A DNA stretch of 64,000 nt from assembly GCA_964408455.1 (NCBI GenBank), contig CAYOZN010000004.1, forward strand, positions 1-64,000. Reading direction: 5' to 3'. The position numbers and the translations under genes were made by a program. Below, one piece after another: positions 1-6,899 of this stretch. Below the pieces are notes generated by a model, which saw nothing but the letters and a program-made list of their open reading frames with translations, made no database searches and was not told the origin of the DNA. Every line of letters starts with the position of its first letter. Position 1 is the first letter of the stretch. This stretch comes from CAYOZN01 sp964408455. Lineage in GTDB: Bacteria; Planctomycetota; Phycisphaerae; UBA1845; UTPLA1.

Positions 1-69
1 GCACACGGGACGATTGCTCGACTTCGCACTGCTTGAAGCAGTGGCACACGGGACGTTTACTCAACTTCC
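1..69. repeat. Imperfect 43-bp tandem duplication
   Basis: The 12-mer GCACACGGGACG occurs at 1-12 and again at 44-55. Each copy is followed by a related string (ATTGCTCGACTTC versus TTTACTCAACTTC). The unit is therefore about 43 bp, and its left part may lie outside the window. No coding function is apparent. Confidence 0.5.
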
Positions 70-180
70 TTAATCTCTCTTAATACCTTAATCCCTTCAT
101 CCCTCAATCCCTTAATCCCTTAATACCTTAATCCCTTAATCCCATAGTCCCTTTCATCCCTTTATACCTCATTCCCTCAT
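69..180 (-). repeat. Degenerate octamer array GGGATTAA, G-quadruplex capable
   Basis: About fourteen degenerate copies of an octamer lie here, reading CTTAATCC on the plus strand and GGGATTAA on the minus strand. On the minus strand, GGG tracts at 119-93 are separated by three 5-nt loops. A second set at 160-133 has loops of 6, 5 and 5 nt. Both satisfy the usual G3N1-7 quadruplex pattern. The array begins at the stop codon of the minus-strand gene ending at 169, so it would form the 3' untranslated RNA of that gene. Whether it acts as a terminator, stabiliser or dispersed repeat cannot be told from one copy. Confidence 0.75.
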
Positions 181-2700
181 CTGCGACAGCAATATGGCAT
201 TCTCGATCAGCCCCAAATGCGAATACGCCTGCGGCACGTTGCCCAGCGAACGCTTTGTGTTTGGGCCGTATTCTTCGCTCATCATGCCGGTCGGTCCGGC
301 CAGGTTGATCATCTCGTTGAAGAGCTCCCGCGCTTCGGCCAGGCGCCCCATGCGTGCGTAGCACGAGATCAGCCACGACGTGCACAGGTTGAAGCCGCCC
401 TCGGCGCCCGGCAGGCCGTCGTCGGAACGGTAGCGATAGACCGTGGGCCCCTTTCGCAGGTTTCGCTCGACGGCGGCCACGGTGTTGATGACCCGCTCGT
501 CATCGAACGGCAGGAGGCCCGAGAGCCCCACGTGCATCGCTGCGGCATCGAGATCCGTGTCGTCGTAGGCGGCGGTAAAGGCCTGCACGTCGGGCTTGTA
601 ACCATGTTCCAGCACGTCGGCGGCGATGGCGTCGCGAAGCGCAATCCACTCCCTTCGCTCGCGATCGAAGAACCGGTGACCGATGGTGATGGCGCGATCG
701 ATCGTGAGCCAGCAACACACCCTGGAGTGGACGTGGTGCCGCCTGCGGGAGCGCAACTCCCAGATGCCGTGGTCGGGCTCGGTCCAGCGCCGTTCGACGG
801 CGCGGACCATTGCTTCGACCAGCCGCCAGTGCTCGCTGGAGAGCGACGAATCGCGTTCGAGCAGCAGGGCAACCAGTTCCACGACCGGGCCGAATACGTC
901 GAGCTGCACCTGCCGCGCGGCGTAGTTGCCGACGCGCACCGGCCGGCTGCCACGATAGCCTCGCAACTCGCCGATATCCGCCTCCGGGCCCAGCTCGTGG
1001 CCGGTGACGGAGTAGAGCGGGTGCAGGCGCTCGGGCGACGTGGTTTCGTCCAGCACGCCGAGGACCCAGTCGAGCAGCTCGATGGCTTCCTGTTCGCTGC
1101 CAAGCCTGACCAGGGCGGCGGCGCTCATGGCACTGTCGCGGAGCCAGCAGTAGCGGTAGTCCCAGTTGCGCACACCGCCCACGTGCTCGGGCAGGCTGGT
1201 CGTCGCTGCCGCAGAGATGGCACCCGTCGGGCCGTAGCACAGCCCCTTCAGCACCAGGGCGCTGCGCAGCACCAGGTGAGTCTTTTCCGACGGCAGCACC
1301 AGTTGATCGGCCCAGTTCGTCCAGAAGCGTTCGGTCTGGCGCAGACGCTCCTGGGCAGGCGTGGAGCGCTCGCGCAGGCTGCCGGTGCCGTAGCGAAGCT
1401 CGATCACGATGGGCTCTGCGCTTAATTGAACTTCGGCCCGGGCGCAGTGATGGTGGCCTTCCTCGAAGATCTGCCACTCGACGCCGGGGCTGCGAAGCAC
1501 GATGGGATCGAGCGTGCCCTCGACTTCCAGGCCGCCGTCTCGCGAGAACATTCGCGTCTCGACGCGGCCGAAATCGAGCCGGGGCGAAAACTCGATGACC
1601 GCGCGGCCTTCGCCTTGAAGAATCCGCACCAGGTCGCACCGGCCGGCACGCTGGCCCGGCCGGCCGCCGGAGCAATCCAGAAAGTCCACCACGCTGAAGC
1701 CGGGCCAGCGGGTCTCGAGGGCGAAGCTCTTACCGAGGTACGCCTGCTCAATCGGAGCCGCGCCCTTGGCGCAGGCGATGGTGAAATGCCCCGCGGTTGG
1801 GCCGCCCAGCAGATCGGCAAACAGCGCGGACGAATCGATCCGCGGCGTGCAGAACCAGGTCACGCGGGCATCCGGTGTCACCAGGGCGACGGTCCGCTGA
1901 TCGCTGAGCATGGAGTGCTTCTCGATCGGCACCGCGGCAGCGCCGACGTGCCAGTCCTGGCGCAGCTCGCAGAGCCGGGCGAGCACCTGAGTCACTTCGA
2001 CGGGGTCCCGGACGCGAAAGGCCGCGCGAGACTCTCCGTCGCCGACCTTGACGCCGATATCCGGTCCCTTCAGCGTGGCGAAGGCGTCTTCATCCGTGCA
2101 ATCGTCACCGAAGAACACGACCGCCGACGCGCCGACGCGATGGCGGATGCGCTCCAGGGCCGATCCCTTGTTGGTGGAGAGCACGGCCAGTTCGACGACC
2201 TTTTTGCCGTGCTTCGTGAAGACCCCCTCGATGGTGGCGGGACCGTCGAGAATGGCCTCCATCGCACTGGCTGCCGCATCGTCGGGAGCCGTCCGATAGT
2301 GAAAGGCGACGCTTGCGGGTTTGCGCTCCAAAAGGAAGCCGTTGCCGCGCGAGGCGATCTCGCTCAACTCCTCGAAGACGCGATCGCGAAGCTGCGTCAG
2401 CTCATCGGGCAGGGTGCGGGAGAAATTCGGATCGAACTCGCTGCCGTGGCTGCCGACGAGGTGCACGTCCTCCGGCACGCCGGAGAGTTCGGCCAGATCA
2501 CGCAGGGCACGGCCGGAGATGATGGCGACGTGGGTCTCGGCCAGGGCCGCCAAATTCCGCAAGGCGACAACGGCCTCGCGCAGGGGCCTGGCCTGTTCGG
2601 GATCGGTCGTAATAGGGGCGATGGTGCCGTCGTAATCGGACGCAACCAGCAGCACCGGCGCCTCCGCCAACCCCGTCAGCGCCTTGATCAGATCATCCAT
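169..2700 (-). CDS. Bifunctional trehalose-6-phosphate phosphatase / GH15 glycoside hydrolase
   Basis: This 843-residue protein joins two enzymes. Residues 1 to about 250 form a HAD-type trehalose-6-phosphate phosphatase, with the nucleophile motif DYDGT at 22-26 and a later GDDCTDEDAF acid motif. From about residue 260 it is a glycoside hydrolase family 15 protein (glucoamylase/trehalase type), with NWDYRYCWLRDS near 512 and the C-terminal MMSEEYGP and GNVPQAYSHLGL segments. The first half should dephosphorylate trehalose-6-phosphate; the second should cleave an alpha-glucoside, plausibly trehalose, but its substrate is not settled. No signal peptide is seen, so it is probably cytoplasmic. 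No trehalose-6-phosphate synthase is in the window; one may lie beyond the left edge. The start is ATG at 2700. Confidence 0.9.
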   Translation of the reverse strand: MDDLIKALTGLAEAPVLLVASDYDGTIAPITTDPEQARPLREAVVALRNLAALAETHVAIISGRALRDLAELSGVPEDVHLVGSHGSEFDPNFSRTLPDELTQLRDRVFEELSEIASRGNGFLLERKPASVAFHYRTAPDDAAASAMEAILDGPATIEGVFTKHGKKVVELAVLSTNKGSALERIRHRVGASAVVFFGDDCTDEDAFATLKGPDIGVKVGDGESRAAFRVRDPVEVTQVLARLCELRQDWHVGAAAVPIEKHSMLSDQRTVALVTPDARVTWFCTPRIDSSALFADLLGGPTAGHFTIACAKGAAPIEQAYLGKSFALETRWPGFSVVDFLDCSGGRPGQRAGRCDLVRILQGEGRAVIEFSPRLDFGRVETRMFSRDGGLEVEGTLDPIVLRSPGVEWQIFEEGHHHCARAEVQLSAEPIVIELRYGTGSLRERSTPAQERLRQTERFWTNWADQLVLPSEKTHLVLRSALVLKGLCYGPTGAISAAATTSLPEHVGGVRNWDYRYCWLRDSAMSAAALVRLGSEQEAIELLDWVLGVLDETTSPERLHPLYSVTGHELGPEADIGELRGYRGSRPVRVGNYAARQVQLDVFGPVVELVALLLERDSSLSSEHWRLVEAMVRAVERRWTEPDHGIWELRSRRRHHVHSRVCCWLTIDRAITIGHRFFDRERREWIALRDAIAADVLEHGYKPDVQAFTAAYDDTDLDAAAMHVGLSGLLPFDDERVINTVAAVERNLRKGPTVYRYRSDDGLPGAEGGFNLCTSWLISCYARMGRLAEARELFNEMINLAGPTGMMSEEYGPNTKRSLGNVPQAYSHLGLIENAILLSQMRE

Positions 2701-3056
2701 CGGGCAGAAGCCTCAAGACATTGTCGCTCGTTTTCCAACGCGCCGCGGCGTGCCGTTCACGATGCGACGTTCAGAACGGAATACACGCAGGCAATGATCC
2801 ATCCGCGCCGCGAGGGCGGAAAGCGGACTATCCGGTTAGCCTAGGCACAATCGTTCGTACGACAAGTGCCCGCCAGATAATAGCCGGGGAAAGCGGCGAT
2901 CCACCGACTTATCGCACCCCGTGGCGGACTCGATGCCGCGGGCGGATGCGCCGCGACGGCATCAGGTTTGACCTGGCGACGAAACCGCGCCGTTGTGGCG
3001 ATTTGCGATGTGCAGGGGCCGGGCGGCATTGCCCGCGTAATGCCGATCGAAGCCGA
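2701..3056. other. Intergenic region, nothing recognised
   Basis: This stretch lies between two minus-strand genes. No coding frame with plausible composition, RNA gene or clear hairpin with a T-run was seen. It probably holds the promoter of the trehalose-phosphatase/GH15 gene. Confidence 0.5.
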
Positions 3057-4268
3057 TCAGGCGTTTGGATTTGCCGCGGCCCGGTTGCGCATGTCGCGTT
3101 CGCGGAAGAACGGCGGCGTCCAGGGCAGGGCGAGCTTGAAGATGGGTTTGATGATGGGCAGAAAGCGATCGAAGATCCAGTAGTTGCTGGGATAATCGCG
3201 GAAGCTGCGCGGCGGAAGGGCCATGATGGCGTCAAAATCGGATTGCGACAGGCCCAGCTTCTTGAGCACGTATTCGAGGTCATCCGCGAGTTGCTGCGGC
3301 GTGGAGGGGCCGGCGGCGATCTCGGCCAGGGCTTCGTCGCGCGTCATCTCGCCGCGCCGCACGAGTGCCGAATGGGTGATCTTTCGCTTGTCGATTCCGA
3401 ACTTGCGGGGCATCCAGTAGGAATAGACGAAGCGGGTGTAGATGCCCTCGTAGTGGTGACCGCCGTAGTACTCCCAGTCCAGCTCGCGTTCGAGGATCTC
3501 CCGGGCCTGATCCTTGCGATAATCCACGTAGTTGAGCACGCGGACCATCTTGATGCCCTTGAAGACCGCGAAGCGGGCGAAGTCGACCATGGTGAAGTTG
3601 GGAAAGCTGCGGAGCGGGCGGTTGCCGAAGCGCTTCTGGATGTGCTTCACCATCTTGCCGTCGCTGTAGGTCCACTCGGTGGGCATCTTGCCTTCGGTGC
3701 GGAAGTTGTTGCCGGTGATGACGTACTTCACGCGCTCTTGCGCGGCGGCACGGTAGAGCGTTGAGACCAGCCCGGTGTCGGTCGGGATGTCCGCCCAGGG
3801 AAGCGACGCCTTCAGGAACGAGATCAGCAGGTTCTTGAATTCCTCCCAGTCGACGACGTAGGTGAACAACTCAATGTCGAGCTTCTTCAGCGCATTCTTG
3901 ATGTTCGACACGCTGGTCTCGGTGTTCCAGCCATTGTCGAAGTGCACGGCGAGCGGGCGCAGGCCGACCTGACGGGCCCACCAGAGGAGATAGGTGCTAT
4001 CGGTGCCGCCGGAGACGCCGATGATGCAGTCGTGCTCCCTGCCGCGGCCGTCGGCCTTCATCTTTTCGACGAGGGCGTCGAGGCGTCGCCGGCCTTCCTC
4101 GCCGAGGGGCCAGTCGGCCTCGAGCACATCGTGAAGCTTGCAGTAATTGCAGATGCCGCGATCGTCGAAGGCGGCGCCGGGGACGGATGTGTCAACCACG
4201 CAGCGGGAGCAGATGCGCGCGTGCAGCAAATCGGTTTGCGAGCCGGCGGGCGGTTGCGCCTGAATCAT
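3057..4268 (-). CDS. N-acetyl sugar amidotransferase (WbpG-like)
   Basis: This 403-residue protein resembles the N-acetyl sugar amidotransferases that install an amidine or amide nitrogen on activated 2-acetamido sugars in surface-polysaccharide synthesis. Two CxxC pairs at residues 20/23 and 40/43 probably bind zinc. The PP-loop motif SGGTDS at 86-91 marks the N-type ATP pyrophosphatase fold that adenylates the sugar. Length matches the family. In characterised systems an HisF/HisH-like pair supplies ammonia; none is in the window. The dTDP-glucose 4,6-dehydratase at 53.5 kb is the only other clear nucleotide-sugar gene here. Confidence 0.85.
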   Translation of the reverse strand: MIQAQPPAGSQTDLLHARICSRCVVDTSVPGAAFDDRGICNYCKLHDVLEADWPLGEEGRRRLDALVEKMKADGRGREHDCIIGVSGGTDSTYLLWWARQVGLRPLAVHFDNGWNTETSVSNIKNALKKLDIELFTYVVDWEEFKNLLISFLKASLPWADIPTDTGLVSTLYRAAAQERVKYVITGNNFRTEGKMPTEWTYSDGKMVKHIQKRFGNRPLRSFPNFTMVDFARFAVFKGIKMVRVLNYVDYRKDQAREILERELDWEYYGGHHYEGIYTRFVYSYWMPRKFGIDKRKITHSALVRRGEMTRDEALAEIAAGPSTPQQLADDLEYVLKKLGLSQSDFDAIMALPPRSFRDYPSNYWIFDRFLPIIKPIFKLALPWTPPFFRERDMRNRAAANPNA

Positions 4269-4324
4269 CTAAACGTTCGTACGCCGCGGGTCGCCGATTG
4301 TCAACGAATACCGCGCGGATGGCT

Positions 4325-4789
4325 TCAGCGGCGGCGACGAATCCGCCATCGGCAGGCCAGCAGGAACGTGCACACGCCGGCCATGTTCAACGTAGCGGCG
4401 CCGTTGCCGCAAAAACCGCCGATCAGTTCGAGAATGAAGTCGAACGGGCCACCATCACCACCGCCGCTGCCATTGTTGTTTTCGTTGTCGTTGCCGTTCT
4501 CGTTGTTGTTGGTGTTGTCCGAGTTGTCGTTCGTATTGTTGTTCTCGTTCTGGTTCTGGTTTTGGTTTTGGTTTTCGTTGGTGTTGTTGTTGTCGTCGTC
4601 GCAGTCGTCGCAGCTTGTTTCGACGCCCAGGAATTCACCCTGTTCGGCGACGCAGATGGTCTCGCTGGTGATCATGCAGGCGCCGGAACCGAAGCAACAC
4701 GCGCCGTCCTGGGCAAGGACCGGTGCGGCGGACAGGGCGGTGAATAGTGAAGCAAAAAGACACGTGGCCGTCAGACTGCGGGCGGTCAT
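4325..4789 (-). CDS. Secreted Cys-rich protein with Asn-rich linker and basic C-terminal tail
   Basis: The chosen ATG at 4789 follows a clear GGAGG at about 7 nt; a GTG 15 nt further upstream is less likely. The 154-residue product has a signal peptide ending near VLAQ, then a small Cys-rich segment (GACCFGSGACMI). This is followed by a linker of about 45 residues made almost only of Asn, Gln, Glu, Asp and Thr, encoded by short TTG/GTT-type repeats on the plus strand (about 4480-4610). The C-terminus has a CGNGA segment, a hydrophobic stretch and the tail RWRIRRRR, like a membrane anchor with stop-transfer charges. A similar tail ends the unrelated protein at 43263. Function is unknown; the architecture suggests a surface-anchored exported protein. 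Confidence 0.75.
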   Translation of the reverse strand: MTARSLTATCLFASLFTALSAAPVLAQDGACCFGSGACMITSETICVAEQGEFLGVETSCDDCDDDNNNTNENQNQNQNQNENNNTNDNSDNTNNNENGNDNENNNGSGGGDGGPFDFILELIGGFCGNGAATLNMAGVCTFLLACRWRIRRRR

Positions 4790-4912
4790 GGCATCATCCT
4801 CCACTGTTTGTAATTAGTATACCCGGCAACACGCGTGTGATTGTACCGCCGGGCGGCGGGAGTGGAAACACAGTTGAGCACTGACTGTTGACGGGGTGTC
4901 GCCTATTGCGGG

Positions 4913-6187
4913 CTAATCATATGCCGCGCGGTAAATGTCCAGCAGCGCCGCGGCATCAACTTCCCGCGGATTAAATTGCGCGGTCCACTGGCGGGCGGCC
5001 TCCTCGGCGAGGGCGGGGAGCGATTCGGGAGGGATGTTCAGGTCGTTCAGCCGGCGCGGAAGGCGGGCGGCAGACAGGAGGGCCTCCACGCGGCGGGCGA
5101 GGGATTCGGCGACGTCGTGAATGTCGGTGTAGGGATTGTCGCCAGGCGCCGCGTTGAAGCGGATGACGTGCGGGAGCATCAGGCCGACCGCGACGCCGTG
5201 GACCACGTCGAAGCGGGAGGTGAGCGGGTTGGCGCAGGCGTGGGCGGCGCCGAGCATCGATGCCTCGATGGCGGCACCGGCCAGGTGCGAGCCGAGGAGC
5301 ATGTCGGCGCGGGCGGCGGACGTGCGTGTGGCCTCCGCGTCCGCGGCGGCAGGCGAACCATTCGGAATGCCTGCATGCAAGGCGTCGTTCGCGACAGAGG
5401 CACCGGCAGCAGCGCCGCCGTTGGAGACCGCGGCCGCGAGGAATGTCTCAAACGCGGCATCGAGCAATCGCCACGCTTCGCGGGACAGGGCCCGCGACAC
5501 TTCCGTGCGCCGCCGGCAGGCCGCCGTCTCGATGGCATGCGCCACGGCGTCGATGCCGGTGGCGGCGGCGACGCTGCGCGGCACGGTGGCGAGCAGATCG
5601 GGATCGAGAATCGCCACGCGGGCGAGGGCCTTCTTGTCGCCGCAGGCCATCTTCTGGTGCGAGTCCGGATCGGAGATCAGCGCGAACGACTGCGCCTCGC
5701 TGCCGGTGCCGGCGGTCGTGGGAATGGCGATGAACGGCAGCATCGGCCGTGCCGCCTTGCCGACACCCCAGTAGTCGTGCATGCGCCCGCCATTCGTCAG
5801 CACGAAGTTGATGCCCTTGGCAGAGTCCATGCTGCTGCCGCCGCCCAGGCCGACGAGGAAGTCGATGCCCAGATCGCGGGCGATTCGGACGCCGAAATCG
5901 ATTTCTCTCGTCGTGGGGTTTTCGATCACGCCATCGAAGACGGTGGTCTCGATGCCGGCGTCGCGCAGCGAATCGACGGCACGCTGCACGTGAGCCGCGC
6001 GGACGATGCCGGGATCGGTGACCAGCAGGACGCGCGTAGCCCCTTCGTCGGCGGCGACGCGGCCGAGTTGATCGAGCGCGCCGGGGGCGAATAGGACGCG
6101 GACGGGGGAGGCGCTGAGGATGCTTGGCAAGGAGTGCAAGCGGCACCTAAGTGGTACAGAGCGAAGCGTCCCCGCGGCATTATGCAA
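4913..6187 (-). CDS. Iron-containing alcohol dehydrogenase
   Basis: This 424-residue protein belongs to the group III (iron-dependent) alcohol dehydrogenases, which interconvert alcohols and aldehydes using NAD(P)H. It shows the dinucleotide-binding GGGSSMDSAKG segment around 115-125 and PTTAGTGSEA at about 156-165. The expected metal ligands are present: D213 and H217 in GIDAVAHAIE, H316 in GAAHACANP and H330 in VVHGVAVG. An Ala/Gly/Asn-rich insertion at about residues 252-292 is not typical of the family. The open frame begins with TTG; other TTG codons at residues 17 and 20 could be the real start. It may supply or use aldehydes together with the aldehyde dehydrogenase at 6900. Confidence 0.85.
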   Translation of the reverse strand: MHNAAGTLRSVPLRCRLHSLPSILSASPVRVLFAPGALDQLGRVAADEGATRVLLVTDPGIVRAAHVQRAVDSLRDAGIETTVFDGVIENPTTREIDFGVRIARDLGIDFLVGLGGGSSMDSAKGINFVLTNGGRMHDYWGVGKAARPMLPFIAIPTTAGTGSEAQSFALISDPDSHQKMACGDKKALARVAILDPDLLATVPRSVAAATGIDAVAHAIETAACRRRTEVSRALSREAWRLLDAAFETFLAAAVSNGGAAAGASVANDALHAGIPNGSPAAADAEATRTSAARADMLLGSHLAGAAIEASMLGAAHACANPLTSRFDVVHGVAVGLMLPHVIRFNAAPGDNPYTDIHDVAESLARRVEALLSAARLPRRLNDLNIPPESLPALAEEAARQWTAQFNPREVDAAALLDIYRAAYD

Positions 6188-6315
6188 GCCGCTGATGGCA
6201 GGCCTGCCGTCCCCGACGACCTGGAGGCTTCATCATGTACAAACGCGAAAGGCCTTGTGTAATACGGAAGATCGCTCGCGCGTTAACGCGAAGGAAAGAG
6301 CAAAACCACGGCGTC

Positions 6316-6611
6316 CTACTGCGTGCGGCGACGCACCGCATTCGGTCCGCGGTGGCCGTGGAGCACAGCGACGATTTCTACCGTTTCGTCCTCAACAACG
6401 AAGTATATGAGATACGGAAATCGCGGAATGATGGCTTTTCGAACGGACTTTCTAAAAACGGGAAAGCGCATGGGCAAGTCAAGGATAGAAGCAAACAACT
6501 TCGAGACCGCCTGCACAAACTCGTCCCCCAGCCCGGGCGTTCTCCGTTGTACCACCTGGCGGCCTCTTCCACATCCAGTTCTGCCGCGGCTCGAATGACA
6601 AGGCGACGCAT
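6316..6611 (-). pseudogene. ParE/RelE-type toxin, disrupted by a frameshift
   Basis: The first 26 codons from ATG at 6611 read like the start of a ParE toxin (MRRLVIRAAAELDVEEAARW). After RPG the frame is lost. The neighbouring frame then continues with GLGDEFVQAVSKLF and a full ParE-like C-terminus (VFRKSVRKAII, IYFVVEDETVEIVAVLHG) to the stop at 6316. One missing G near 6525-6533, in a run reading CCCGGGCTGGGGG on the minus strand, explains the break. The start overlaps the antitoxin stop as TAATG, a normal toxin-antitoxin arrangement. The frameshift lies in a G-rich run, so a sequencing or assembly error is possible. Confidence 0.8.
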
Positions 6612-6841
6612 TATCGCTCTCGCAGCTTCGCCAGGATTCGCGCCTTGGCTTCCTCCCAGGAAGAACCGGCTGGGTCGTTTTTGTGGGCTTCAAGCCGTTC
6701 GTTCAGAATCGCCCAGTGTTCATCCGACAACTCCACTGCCTCCGGCATGTCTGCGATGCTGTCCCACAAATCCTGAGCCAGCTTGGCTCGATCCGAAGGC
6801 GAAAGTCGCAGTGCCTCTTGCCATATTGCTTCGTGACTCAT
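6611..6841 (-). CDS. Addiction-module antitoxin (TIGR02574-like)
   Basis: This 76-residue acidic protein matches the small antitoxins paired with ParE-type toxins: an N-terminal helix with LSPSDRAKLAQDLWDSI, then LSDEHWAILNERL and the C-terminal WEEAKARILAKLRER that would wrap the toxin. The stop overlaps the toxin start by one base. It is intact while the toxin frame is broken, which is the viable direction of decay for such a module. It probably also represses its own promoter in the 58-bp gap upstream, as in related systems. Confidence 0.8.
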   Translation of the reverse strand: MSHEAIWQEALRLSPSDRAKLAQDLWDSIADMPEAVELSDEHWAILNERLEAHKNDPAGSSWEEAKARILAKLRER

Positions 6842-6899
6842 GTCAATATTATATCCGTTGTCGGTGCAGTGTGAATAGGGAACTGAACGACAACAGCCC

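Noticed and set aside
1426..2844. A long open frame on the plus strand opposite the trehalose-phosphatase/GH15 gene, with a similar one at 217-1425
   Set aside because: It mirrors codon positions of a gene with strong family matches, has no recognisable domain, and its composition (Arg, Gly, Ala, Asp) is that of an antisense frame in GC-rich DNA.
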